Positions 1 to 7,876 of a DNA stretch of 64,000 bases are shown here, piece by piece. Made by a program: the position numbers and the translations under genes. The stretch is from the NCBI GenBank assembly GCA_037439425.1, contig JBBIWA010000015.1, forward strand, positions 32,852 to 96,851, in the 5' to 3' direction. The notes under the pieces were generated by a model. That model searched no databases, was not told where the DNA came from, and was given only the letters and a program-made list of their open reading frames with translations. The DNA comes from JBBIWA01 sp037439425. GTDB taxonomy: Bacteria > Acidobacteriota > Blastocatellia > RBC074. Position 1 is the first letter of the stretch; every line of letters starts with the position of its first letter.

Positions 1-413
1 GCCTGCCGATTGAGCACTGGCAATGCGCCAGGCAGGCCCAAGCAAACGGGACAGGTGTTAGCGTTCGGCTCTTCGCCGAAGGCAGTCGAGCAAGAGCAAA
101 AGATCTTCGATGAGGTGCGCAACTGCGCGTGAACTTCCAGACCAATGACAGCTTCCCAGCCTTCTTTCATAACTCCTCTCCTTGAGCAGCTTGAAACTCC
201 AGCTGCCGGATGCGAGATTATAGCATGAGGGGGCAGATTGAGCAGGGTCTGGCTGAGCGTTACGATTCACAGTCGATAGATCGCGTAGGGCAATATGGCC
301 GAGTCTCGTGCTTGAAAATCGCTTGGCGGTTATTGCCCGAGGTGATGATGTGATAGGGGTCGCCACCGCCTTCGAGGTGCAGTGGTGTGGAGCAACCTAT
401 CTGCTCAGAAAAT

Positions 414-488
414 CCCTGGGTACGCCTGCATCCTGGCGTGCTCGTTAAGACTGAGAACTCTGCACGCTAGAAGCGTGCGCTCCCAGGG
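414..488. repeat. REPIN-like palindromic element, copy A1
   Basis: Imperfect palindrome closed by CCCTGGG (414-420) and CCCAGGG (482-488). Inside each arm is a smaller hairpin built on GCACGC/GCGTGC, for example GCACGCTAGAAGCGTGC near 462-478. The bases just outside, AAAATCCCTGGG, are shared with the copies at 33828, 44482 and 50163. Two inverted hairpins joined by a short spacer is the architecture of a REPIN. The same core flanks the RAYT transposase gene at 22289-22915, its likely mobiliser. Confidence 0.7.
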
Positions 489-493
489 CGGAT

Positions 494-583
494 CCTGGGT
501 AGGCACGCATCCTGGCCTGCCCCTCTTCGTTAAGCAGGTCATTACTGGAGACCGGGCACGCTCGCAAGCGTGCCTATCCGGGT
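494..583. repeat. REPIN-like palindromic element, copy A2
   Basis: A second, more diverged unit directly follows copy A1. It starts CCTGGGTAGGCACGC (494-508) and ends with the hairpin GCACGCTCGCAAGCGTGC (about 556-573) followed by CTATCCGGG. The tandem arrangement with A1 makes this the densest cluster of the family in the window. Confidence 0.6.
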
Positions 584-886
584 TCTCATCAGCGGTCGTG
601 TTTGTGCGGGACATACTCGAAGAGAGGATGCGCGCGGGTGTGTGGGTACGGCGGTTGAACTATACTCGGTGGCAGGACGCGAGACCGGCTGCAGCGTCGA
701 GGTTGGAGGCTATGCTTAGCAACACGGGCTGTGGTAGCCACATTACCTGTGAGTGCCCTATGCGCTCCGACACGTGAGGATAGACCGGCGGTTCGCTCCG
801 CTCTGGTCATGGCATAACACGAATGGTCTTTTTCACTATAATCGTTATACGAGATATGATCTGTCGGTGAGGAGGGGAGGTTCAGC

Positions 887-2146
887 GTGATCAAATGGGT
901 TAGAATCGAAGGGTACAAGTCGTTTCAAAGCTTGCATCTTGAATTGAGACCGCTCACGGTCATTTTTGGACCCAATGCCTCTGGAAAAAGTAATTTTCTC
1001 GATGCCCTCTATCTTATCTCTCGTGCTGTGACCAAGAAGAACCTGAAGGAAGCGTTTGAAGATCACCGGGGACTCCCCCTGGAAAGCTTTTACTACGGTG
1101 ACGAAGGATATGACGTGCTTCTGAAAAAAGAGCGCCTCCAATTCACCTGTGAAGTTGACGTGGAGCTTTCGCCCCTGGTCATCAGGAAGGTTGAAGAAAT
1201 CGTGGGGGCGAAAAGAAAAGGCATTGATGCGGCACCATCCAGGACAATCATCACCGAACCGCTGCTGCGATACCGCCTGACGGTCGAGGCACTACCGGAG
1301 ACCGGTTACCTGCGGGTCCTGGATGAGCGGCTCTGCGCCATCAAGCGCAACGGCGAAGAAAAAAAGCGCCGGCCATTCCTGGAACGAGAGGGAAACCGCA
1401 TTCACCTGCGCATGGAAGGACAGGCTCATCCGATCTTTCACGAAATCGGATTGGATCATACGATTGTTTCTACCGCGCTCTATGAGCCGCACTATCCTCA
1501 CATCACTGCCTTCCGCATGGAGTTGGCCAACTGGTACACCTACTATCTTGAGCCGCGAGTCTTGATGAGGGAGGATGTTCCGCTGGCGGAGATTGAAAGT
1601 CTCGGCCCAAGAGGTGAAAACCTCGCGGCCTTTTTGAATACGTTGAAGCATAAACACGAGAAGGACTATGAGAGCCTGAATCTTTCGCTCAAACGCATCC
1701 TGCCGACGGAGGCGACCATTGAGCTTGAGCACTTGAAGGAAGGCCTGGTCGGATTGCGCCTTTCCGAGAACGGATTCTGGTTTTCGGCCCGCTTGATTTC
1801 CGAGGGAACGCTCCGCCTCATTGGACTTTTGGCCGCGATTCACCCAAAGAACCCTGCGACGGTCGTGGCTTTTGAAGAACCCGAAAACGGAGTTCACCCG
1901 GTCCGGCTCAAAATCATCAGTGACATTCTGAAAAACGCCGTCCAGGAGCACGGGAAACAAATCATCGTCACTACCCACTCCCCCATCCTACCGGAATACT
2001 TTGATGACCGAGACCTGTTTGTCTGTCGCAGGGAAAAGAACCAAACAACGATCCAGGCCTTTCCGAGTCTTGGCCCTCTTTTCCGAAGGCAGAACATAGA
2101 ACATGCCCTCGAAGACCGAATCTTACGAGGCGACTTTGGTGGATAA
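887..2146 (+). CDS. OLD/RecF-like AAA ATPase, candidate defence ATPase
   Basis: A 419-residue soluble ATPase of the ABC/SMC-like AAA_21 type. Visible motifs are Walker A GPNASGKS (residues 28-35) after an N-terminal strand typical of RecF/OLD proteins, a signature-like LISEGTLR (303-310), Walker B VVAFEEPE (326-333) and a switch histidine in VTTHSP (361-366). The middle (about 90-290) has no motif I recognise and is helical and charged. The start is GTG at 887, behind GGAGGGGAGG at 871-880. The stop lies two bases before the next gene, so the pair is almost certainly co-translated. In families such as PARIS, AbiL and class 2 OLD, ATPases of this kind pair with a TOPRIM-like effector. Base composition looks more AT-rich than the neighbours, which suggests acquisition. 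Family assignment is firm; a defence role is inference. Confidence 0.88.
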   Translation: MIKWVRIEGYKSFQSLHLELRPLTVIFGPNASGKSNFLDALYLISRAVTKKNLKEAFEDHRGLPLESFYYGDEGYDVLLKKERLQFTCEVDVELSPLVIRKVEEIVGAKRKGIDAAPSRTIITEPLLRYRLTVEALPETGYLRVLDERLCAIKRNGEEKKRRPFLEREGNRIHLRMEGQAHPIFHEIGLDHTIVSTALYEPHYPHITAFRMELANWYTYYLEPRVLMREDVPLAEIESLGPRGENLAAFLNTLKHKHEKDYESLNLSLKRILPTEATIELEHLKEGLVGLRLSENGFWFSARLISEGTLRLIGLLAAIHPKNPATVVAFEEPENGVHPVRLKIISDILKNAVQEHGKQIIVTTHSPILPEYFDDRDLFVCRREKNQTTIQAFPSLGPLFRRQNIEHALEDRILRGDFGG

Positions 2147-2148
2147 CC

Positions 2149-2802
2149 ATGCAGATTCTTTATTTCCTGGAAGACCGTGCCCAGGAAGGATTCATCAAGG
2201 CGTTGGTTGAACGCGCGGCGAAGGAGGAGTCGATTCCTACCGGCAGCTTGACTCATGATATTCGCTCAGCCAGGTATGGCTCTGGGGTCATCCGAGAATT
2301 CAAGAACTTTTTGAGGGACACCAGAAAAACAGGACCGTCCACGGTTGATCTGTTGATCGTTGCCATTGACGGAAATTGTAAAGGACATAGAGATCGTATC
2401 AAACAGTTAGAAAAAATGATCCCGCCGAACCATCCGTTCAAGGACAGGGTGGTTTATGCTGTGCCAGACCCTCATATAGAACGCTGGTACATCATTGATC
2501 AACGGGCGTTCAAATACGGAGTGGGACTTGACAGGCCGCCGGCTTTGCCACCCTACAAGTGCAAAAAGGCCCACTATAAGCAAGTGGTCAATCAAGCATT
2601 AAGAGAGTCAGGAATCAGTTCTTTGCTGGGTGGCGCGGAATACGCCGAAAGAATTGTCGCTAGCATTGAAACCCTAGAATCGTTCAGCCGGCAAAATGCC
2701 GGCTGCGAAGCTTTCTTAGAAGACTTGCGAAGCAGGTTCAGAAACAAAATGAGGGGTTATAGCAGTTTGCGCTTGAACGAGGAGCTTCTTGCTGAGGATT
2801 GA
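2149..2802 (+). CDS. Small TOPRIM-like (DUF4276-like) partner of the ATPase
   Basis: A 217-residue protein starting two bases after the ATPase stop. The N-terminus (LYFLEDRAQEGFIKALVERA, residues 4-23) has a strand, then acidic E8/D9 and a helix, as in DUF4276 and TOPRIM-fold proteins. A second strand ends in an acidic residue, LLIVAIDGN (68-76, D74). A third block, VPDPHIERWYIID (105-117), matches the PDPxIExW element of the same group. These acidic residues could bind metal as in TOPRIM nucleases. No membrane segment or signal peptide is seen. In analogous systems the TOPRIM partner is the toxic effector, restrained or licensed by the ATPase; here that is inferred from gene order. An RloB-like assignment is the main alternative. 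Confidence 0.7.
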   Translation: MQILYFLEDRAQEGFIKALVERAAKEESIPTGSLTHDIRSARYGSGVIREFKNFLRDTRKTGPSTVDLLIVAIDGNCKGHRDRIKQLEKMIPPNHPFKDRVVYAVPDPHIERWYIIDQRAFKYGVGLDRPPALPPYKCKKAHYKQVVNQALRESGISSLLGGAEYAERIVASIETLESFSRQNAGCEAFLEDLRSRFRNKMRGYSSLRLNEELLAED

Positions 2803-3000
2803 CTGCCAGCCACCGGCCCAAACCTGCTAGCTGCGTTCAAGGCTGAATCTTTTTAGCCCGGCCTCAGTGCTCAGAGCTCAGTTGCCTGCCTACGGCGCAG
2901 GTAAAGCTGCTTGCGCGCCGCGCGTAGGCAAGTCAGTAGAAGTCATTTCAAAATCCCTTTACGGTTTCGGCGACCTTGTTGGGAAGCCCATAAATCAAGG

Positions 3001-3059
3001 CCTATGGTTAGAGAGGGGGCACCGGTAGCGGGGTGGTGAAACAAGTTCTAGGCCATAGG
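3001..3059. repeat. Short inverted repeat between convergent genes
   Basis: CCTATGG (3001-3007) is mirrored by CCATAGG (3053-3059) about 45 bases away, just beyond the 3' end of sucD. No T-tract follows, so a terminator role is uncertain. The rest of 2803-3085 shows no gene. Confidence 0.3.
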
Positions 3060-3085
3060 TGTAGACTACTTCGCTTAACCTGGTA

Positions 3086-3955
3086 TTAGCTGAGCACCTC
3101 TTTGACCCGGGCACCGATTTCGGCCGGGCTCTTCACCACGTGGATCCCGGCTGCTTCCATCGCCGCCATCTTCTCCGCCGCGGTTCCCTTTCCACCAGCA
3201 ATGATCGCGCCGGCGTGGCCCATCCGCCGGCCCGGCGGCGCAGTCTGTCCGCAGATGAATCCCACCACCGGCTTCTTGACGTGCTGCTTGACATACGCGG
3301 CAGCCTCTTCCTCGGCTGTCCCCCCGATCTCGCCGATCATCACGATCGCTTCGGTCTCAGGATCATTATTGAAGAGTTCGATCGCATCGCGCTGTGTCGT
3401 GCCGATGACCGGATCGCCGCCAATACCGATGCAGGTGGATTGGCCGATGCCCAGCCTGGTCAATTGACCGACGGCTTCGTAAGTCAACGTGCCGCTGCGC
3501 GAGACCACACCTACACGACCTTCCTTGTGGATATGGCCTGGCATGATGCCGACTTTGCACTTGCCCGGCGAAATCACTCCGGGGCAGTTTGGACCAACTA
3601 ACCGCACGCCGCGCGCTTTGACGAAGTGGAAGGCTTTGACCATATCGAGAGTCGGAATGCCCTCAGTGATGCAGACGATCAACTCCACTCCAGCATCAGC
3701 GGCTTCCATAATCGCATCAGCTGCAAAAGCTGGGGGCACATAAATCACCGAGGCATTCGCCCCGGTTTTTTCGACTGCTTCGGCCACGGTATTGAAGACC
3801 GGAAAGCCTTCATGCGTGGTGCCGCCCTTGCCGGGTGTGACCCCTCCCACAATGTTCGTGCCATACTCGCGCATTTGAAGTGCGTGGAAGCTACCCTCTT
3901 TGCCCGTCAATCCTTGAACGATGAGACGTGTATTGCGATCAACTAAAACGCTCAA
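3086..3955 (-). CDS. sucD: Succinyl-CoA ligase alpha subunit
   Basis: A 289-residue protein, full length for the family. It catalyses the TCA-cycle step succinyl-CoA plus ADP/GDP plus phosphate to succinate plus NTP, with the beta subunit SucC. The N-terminal CoA-binding Rossmann domain begins with DRNTRLIVQGLTGKEG and the phosphorylated histidine is H247 in RRMGHAGA. The start is TTG at 3955, with AAGGAGG a few bases upstream; the resulting MSVLVDRN matches the usual N-terminus. SucC is normally the preceding gene in the same operon, but here the upstream neighbour is an unrelated alpha/beta hydrolase and no sucC lies in the window. The beta subunit must be elsewhere. Confidence 0.96.
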   Translation of the reverse strand: MSVLVDRNTRLIVQGLTGKEGSFHALQMREYGTNIVGGVTPGKGGTTHEGFPVFNTVAEAVEKTGANASVIYVPPAFAADAIMEAADAGVELIVCITEGIPTLDMVKAFHFVKARGVRLVGPNCPGVISPGKCKVGIMPGHIHKEGRVGVVSRSGTLTYEAVGQLTRLGIGQSTCIGIGGDPVIGTTQRDAIELFNNDPETEAIVMIGEIGGTAEEEAAAYVKQHVKKPVVGFICGQTAPPGRRMGHAGAIIAGGKGTAAEKMAAMEAAGIHVVKSPAEIGARVKEVLS

Positions 3956-4124
3956 AATTCCTCCTTCGACCGCAGCCTTCAGCCGGGCCAGAATTAGTGT
4001 CTGAAAATGATGACCCGCAGGGACAGTGGCTTAAGACCAGAGGCCTATGCGGTGCTCCTCAGTCTTCCAAAAGGGGCAGTGCCGAAACGCAGCTATCCCC
4101 TTCCCGAAGCCGCAGCGCCGATTG

Positions 4125-4895
4125 TCAGCGATAATTAGCAAAAAAGTCGCAGGCGATGTGTGCCACCAAGTCCTTTTCTGAGTTCAGCCGATGATCGCCG
4201 TTTTTGAAGATCATCAATTTGACATCCGGTGAAGCGCAACGCGCCGCGAAATCGAGACTATCAGCGTAAGGCACAATCTCATCCCGCATGCCGTGAAAGA
4301 TGATCAGCGGCGAGCGAAAGAGCACTACCAAATCATCAACTTTGAAATCGGCTGCCTCTGCCGTCAAGGCGTAACCAATCTCGACATCCACAAACTCATT
4401 GCGCACACGACGGCGACCTGTACGCTCCCATTCTTCGCGCTCAGCCTTGCTCAGCTCGCTCCATTCCAGGAAATGGAACGAAGGGGCCACAAACGCGCAG
4501 GCGGCAATGCGGTCCGGCGCGCGCGCCGAGAGCCAGGCGGCAGCCCAGCCGCCCATGCTGGAGCCGAAAAGATAGAGCGGGCCACCAGCGCGCGCGGCGA
4601 CGGTGCGGGTGATCGCATCGAGGTCTTCGAGCACTCGCGAACCGCGCAACTCCAACATCGTTCCATCCGATTCCCCGTGCCCGCGAAAATCGCACGCGGC
4701 AAAAGCCCAGCCTCGCCGCCCACACTCGGCAGCCAGTGCAGTCGCCTTCTCCCCGCTGCGCGTCGAGCCGAACCCGTGCGCGAAGACTACGGTTGGCACT
4801 TCGCCGCCCTCTCTCGGCAAGTGGAAGACGCCGCGCACCACCGACCCATCCGACATTTTCAGTGCGAGAGATTCACTTTTCTGCGCTTTATTCAT
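4125..4895 (-). CDS. Alpha/beta hydrolase (serine aminopeptidase/lipase-like)
   Basis: A 256-residue cytoplasmic alpha/beta-hydrolase without signal peptide. The oxyanion region is FAHGFGSTRSGEK (38-50). The nucleophile elbow is GSSMGG (111-116) with S113 as catalytic serine. The acid is in RDEIVPYADS and the histidine in NGDHRL near the C-terminus. The DFRGHGESDG strand (69-78) is typical of the Hydrolase_4/S33 group, which includes acylglycerol lipases and acyl esterases. The substrate cannot be read from sequence. The gene lies in the same direction as sucD but 169 bases separate them, so co-transcription is possible and not shown. Confidence 0.85.
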   Translation of the reverse strand: MNKAQKSESLALKMSDGSVVRGVFHLPREGGEVPTVVFAHGFGSTRSGEKATALAAECGRRGWAFAACDFRGHGESDGTMLELRGSRVLEDLDAITRTVAARAGGPLYLFGSSMGGWAAAWLSARAPDRIAACAFVAPSFHFLEWSELSKAEREEWERTGRRRVRNEFVDVEIGYALTAEAADFKVDDLVVLFRSPLIIFHGMRDEIVPYADSLDFAARCASPDVKLMIFKNGDHRLNSEKDLVAHIACDFFANYR

Positions 4896-4980
4896 CCGTC
4901 AGTTGTGAGTTGCAGATGGCGCGGCAGCAGACCTCTGCCAGGAGGGCTACTGCTGCGCCATCTGCAATCCGCCTTCGTTT

Positions 4981-6006
4981 TCAGTTCCCAGCTTTGATTT
5001 CGTCGTAAATTGTGCGAATCGTATCTTCCACCGTGCGAAATCCCGGTGGATAGTCAGCATATTTACTCAGCCTGATATTTTTGACCGCTTCCTCTTTCGA
5101 GATCCCTTTTTTGATCGCCTCAGCCACCGCCGCGCGATGATCGACGAAGTAGTCGCGGAAGTTACGCAGCCCGTTGACATCTGTCACCGGCCCGTGTCCC
5201 GGAATGACAATCGCGTCGGCAGGCACACGCGCGATGACAGCCTCGAGCGTCTCGATCCATTCTTTAGTCGAGCCGCCATGCGCCACATCAATGAACGGGT
5301 GCATCTTGTTGAAGAACAGATCACCCATATGCACCGTCTTTGAGCGAGGGAAGTAAATGATCGAATCGCCATCGGTGTGGCCGCGCTTGATGTGGAAGAC
5401 CTGCACCTCTTCGCCGCCCAGATAGATGCGAATCTCTTTTTCATAGGTCAGCGACGGGGCAGGGATGTCTTCGATCTTGATCTTTTTTGCCGCTTCCAGA
5501 CCCGTGCGCGCTGCCTCCAGTTGCTGTTTGAGCCGCGCTGCTTGCTGCTGGTCCCTAGCCTCAGCCAGTTGCTTCTCCAGCCGCGCGATGGTGGCCGGGG
5601 CATTTTGGATCGTCTCCTGCGGCTGCATCAGCATATGCTTGCGCACATTGTGATGGCCGATGATTAAAGCGATCTTGATGAAAGTCGGGTTGCCGCCCGT
5701 GTGATCGCCGTGATGATGGGTATTGATCAGGTAGCGAATCGGTTTATCCGTGACCTTCTTGATCTGCTCGATGATCCCAGGCGCAATGTCATTGAACTGA
5801 TCATCAACCACCAGCACCCCATCTTCGGTCACAATGAAGCCGACATTGCCGCCACGCCCGTAAAGCGCGTAAGCATTGTCGGTCAATTTCTGCAATTTGA
5901 AGACCTCATTCTGCGGCGGCCGGCGCCCATCGTGTGCCAGGGCAGACCAGCCCCATGAAGGGAAGAGCAAGAGTAGAGTCGAGAGAAGAACCATCTTTTT
6001 GCACAT
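4981..6006 (-). CDS. Secreted metallo-beta-lactamase-fold hydrolase
   Basis: A 341-residue MBL-fold enzyme with an N-terminal signal peptide (hydrophobic run to about residue 21, likely cleaved near SALAHD), so probably periplasmic. The metal site is THHHGDH (96-102: H97, H99, D101, H102), with further ligands expected in KRGHTDGD, MGDLFF and PGHGPV. An Ala/Gln/Glu-rich coiled-coil insert (about 140-180) lies between the core motifs; such inserts occur in periplasmic MBL proteins of unknown substrate and make classical beta-lactamase activity unlikely. ATG start at 6006 with AAAGGA eight bases upstream. Lactonase, hydrolase or thioesterase roles are all possible. Confidence 0.85.
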   Translation of the reverse strand: MCKKMVLLSTLLLLFPSWGWSALAHDGRRPPQNEVFKLQKLTDNAYALYGRGGNVGFIVTEDGVLVVDDQFNDIAPGIIEQIKKVTDKPIRYLINTHHHGDHTGGNPTFIKIALIIGHHNVRKHMLMQPQETIQNAPATIARLEKQLAEARDQQQAARLKQQLEAARTGLEAAKKIKIEDIPAPSLTYEKEIRIYLGGEEVQVFHIKRGHTDGDSIIYFPRSKTVHMGDLFFNKMHPFIDVAHGGSTKEWIETLEAVIARVPADAIVIPGHGPVTDVNGLRNFRDYFVDHRAAVAEAIKKGISKEEAVKNIRLSKYADYPPGFRTVEDTIRTIYDEIKAGN

Positions 6007-6024
6007 GGGGCACGTCCTTTCTGT

Positions 6025-6069
6025 AAAGGGCTAAGGGCCAAAAGCTAAAGATTTAGCTCTTTGCCCTTT
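6025..6069. terminator. Hairpin 3' of the CCA-enzyme gene, possible terminator
   Basis: Nested inverted repeat: outer arms AAAGGGC (6025-6031) and GCCCTTT (6063-6069), inner arms AGCTAAA (6043-6049) and TTTAGCT (6052-6058). It sits immediately downstream of the minus-strand gene ending at 6076. The T-run is on the plus strand, so strong intrinsic termination of that gene is doubtful. Confidence 0.35.
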
Positions 6070-6075
6070 GCTTTT

Positions 6076-7479
6076 TCATCGCTCATTTTCGACCATCCTG
6101 CGTGCGGCTGAAATTGCGTCCTCAAGAGTAACCACTTTGCCGTCCAGTTGCAATTCATAAACGGCGCGCAAGAGTTGGCCGACGCGGGGGCCTGGTTCCA
6201 GACCGAGGGCGAGCAGATGCCGTCCCATCAAAATCGGGGCTGGCGGACGCTGCTCAATCGCGAGCGCGCGCACTCTTGTGATAAACCATTCTTCAGCCTC
6301 TGGCTTGAAATCGCCTCTGCGTCCTAAACAATCGGCGCGGGCCACGCGATAAAGCAACTCCGGTTCGACCCGCCGGGCCAGCCGCCGGAAAGCCCCATCT
6401 GAAACCGGCTCGCCTCTCGCCTGTGATTTGTAGTAGTGCGAGGGCATCAGGTGACAAGCCACCAGCGCCAGCACCTGTTTGCGCAGATCATAGCCTGCCA
6501 GCGTATGGAGTTTCAGCCGGTCCAGAAAGCTCTCCGTGGGCGGCAATCCGGCCTCTTCGTGACCGCGCGAACGGATTCTACCATCCTCGAATCTGGTCGT
6601 CGCGGGCTTGCCGAAATCGTGACAGAGCGATCCAAGCATTACCGCGATCTGCCTGGGGTAGGGCAAATCATCTACCAACGCACGCGCCTGATCAATGACC
6701 ATTCCCGTATGGATGAAGACATCCCCCTCCGGATGGAACTCTGGGTCTTGCGGGCAATCAATCAAGGCATGAATTTCAGGCCACAGTTTCTCGGTAATTC
6801 CCAGACGACGAGCTGCCCACCACCCGAGGGAAGGCTTTGGCGAACCGAGCAACCACTTTTCCACTTCAGCCCAGATGCGCTCGGCAGGCAAGTCTGCCAG
6901 ATCTACCGCGCGGCACAATTCAACCGTTGCTTCATCAATCTCAAAACCCAAACGCGAGGCCAACTGCATGGCACGCAACACGCGCAGGCTATCCTCGACA
7001 AATGTCTGTGGATTGACCACCCGAATCAGGCCTCGTGCCAAATCCTCGCGTCCGTGATATGGGTCGAGATACTCATCCGTGAGTGGATCATACATGATCG
7101 CGTTGATCGTGAAGTCGCGTCGCCGCGCTGCCTCTTCAATGCTCATCTCAGGATCGCCGGTGACTTCAAAAGCGCGGTGGCCACAGCCGGTTTTTGATTC
7201 GCGCCGAGGCAGACTGACATCAATCACTAAATCGTAGCTCTGTTCAGGCTCCCGTAATTTGACTTTGTAAACGGTGAATGCTTCGCCGACAGCATTGACC
7301 TGGCCCTGTGCTTCGAGCAAGCGGCGCAGATGAGCAGGTTGAAGACCATAGACCTCCAGGTCATAGTCCAAGCTCTCCTGACCGCGCAAGCGATCGCGCA
7401 CCCAGCCGCCAACCAGCAGCGCGCGGCCACCGGCCTGGCGTATGCTCTGACATAGATTGACTACAGCGTTAGAAATCAT
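6076..7479 (-). CDS. cca: CCA tRNA nucleotidyltransferase / poly(A) polymerase with HD domain
   Basis: A 467-residue class II nucleotidyltransferase. The N-terminal catalytic head has LLVGGWVRD (about 21-29) followed by the metal-binding DYDLEV (about 38-43), and RRDFTINAI (about 120-128), the conserved motif after the catalytic core. A central RNA-binding region and an HD-type domain (GSLCHDFGKPATT and nearby histidines) follow, as in bacterial enzymes that add or repair the tRNA 3' CCA end; some HD-bearing members are phosphohydrolases as well. The assigned ATG lies directly against a GGAGG with almost no spacing, so the exact start is uncertain. It precedes the MBL gene on the same strand with a hairpin between. 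Confidence 0.88.
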   Translation of the reverse strand: MISNAVVNLCQSIRQAGGRALLVGGWVRDRLRGQESLDYDLEVYGLQPAHLRRLLEAQGQVNAVGEAFTVYKVKLREPEQSYDLVIDVSLPRRESKTGCGHRAFEVTGDPEMSIEEAARRRDFTINAIMYDPLTDEYLDPYHGREDLARGLIRVVNPQTFVEDSLRVLRAMQLASRLGFEIDEATVELCRAVDLADLPAERIWAEVEKWLLGSPKPSLGWWAARRLGITEKLWPEIHALIDCPQDPEFHPEGDVFIHTGMVIDQARALVDDLPYPRQIAVMLGSLCHDFGKPATTRFEDGRIRSRGHEEAGLPPTESFLDRLKLHTLAGYDLRKQVLALVACHLMPSHYYKSQARGEPVSDGAFRRLARRVEPELLYRVARADCLGRRGDFKPEAEEWFITRVRALAIEQRPPAPILMGRHLLALGLEPGPRVGQLLRAVYELQLDGKVVTLEDAISAARRMVENER

Positions 7480-7876
7480 CCTCCTTCAAGTCTACCCCGC
7501 CCGAACTCAGAACTTACCACATCCCCTTGAGCAAGCAAACCACGAAGCGGGGCACTCCAGCGTTTCCCAGGCTTTCAGGTAGCAGACGGCCGCTTGAGGA
7601 GCTGACTGCTGAAGACTGATGACTGAGCGCTGCAGAGGAGAGCCGCGCTTCAAGCGATGATTTTATTACTCCCCAGTGGTCAGCAGCCAGTCATCCCATC
7701 AGTCTAACCCACTCGCCTGGACACTCCACTGAAAACCATTGTAAAAAATCCTGGATGAGGGTAATGGCACTAGCGGTAACTTTTACTCATCACCGGAAAT
7801 CGCTTGACTAAATACCTGGGATAGTTAAGATTGCCTGCTGACCAAGAGAGAAAGAATTTACACCGCTAGGGGAGAG
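7480..7876. other. Divergent intergenic region
   Basis: This lies between the minus-strand CCA enzyme and the plus-strand FHA/HD-GYP gene and must hold both promoters, but I cannot pinpoint either. The middle (about 7590-7710) is low-complexity DNA made of degenerate CTGATGACTGA / CAGTGGTCAGCAG words, also seen at 9960-10010, 13360-13400 and 17290-17330. AGGGGAGAG directly precedes the ATG at 7877. Confidence 0.5.

Larger units (their letters stand above)
1..886. other. Intergenic region with palindromic repeats, no gene seen
   Basis: No reading frame here has a plausible start with ribosome binding site or a recognisable protein. The region holds a short hairpin at its left edge (GCCTGCC and GGCAGGC around 1-37) and two long palindromic repeat units at 414-488 and 494-583, listed separately. 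The last ~60 bases carry the leader of the downstream ATPase gene, including a strong purine-rich ribosome binding site at 871-880. Confidence 0.6.

Noticed and set aside
58..918. Several open frames on both strands before the ATPase gene
   Set aside because: They lack ribosome binding sites and family signal and lie in repeat DNA; composition is typical of chance frames in GC-rich sequence.
4293..4997. 234-codon plus-strand frame opposite the alpha/beta hydrolase
   Set aside because: Antisense shadow of a well-supported gene with no recognisable motif.
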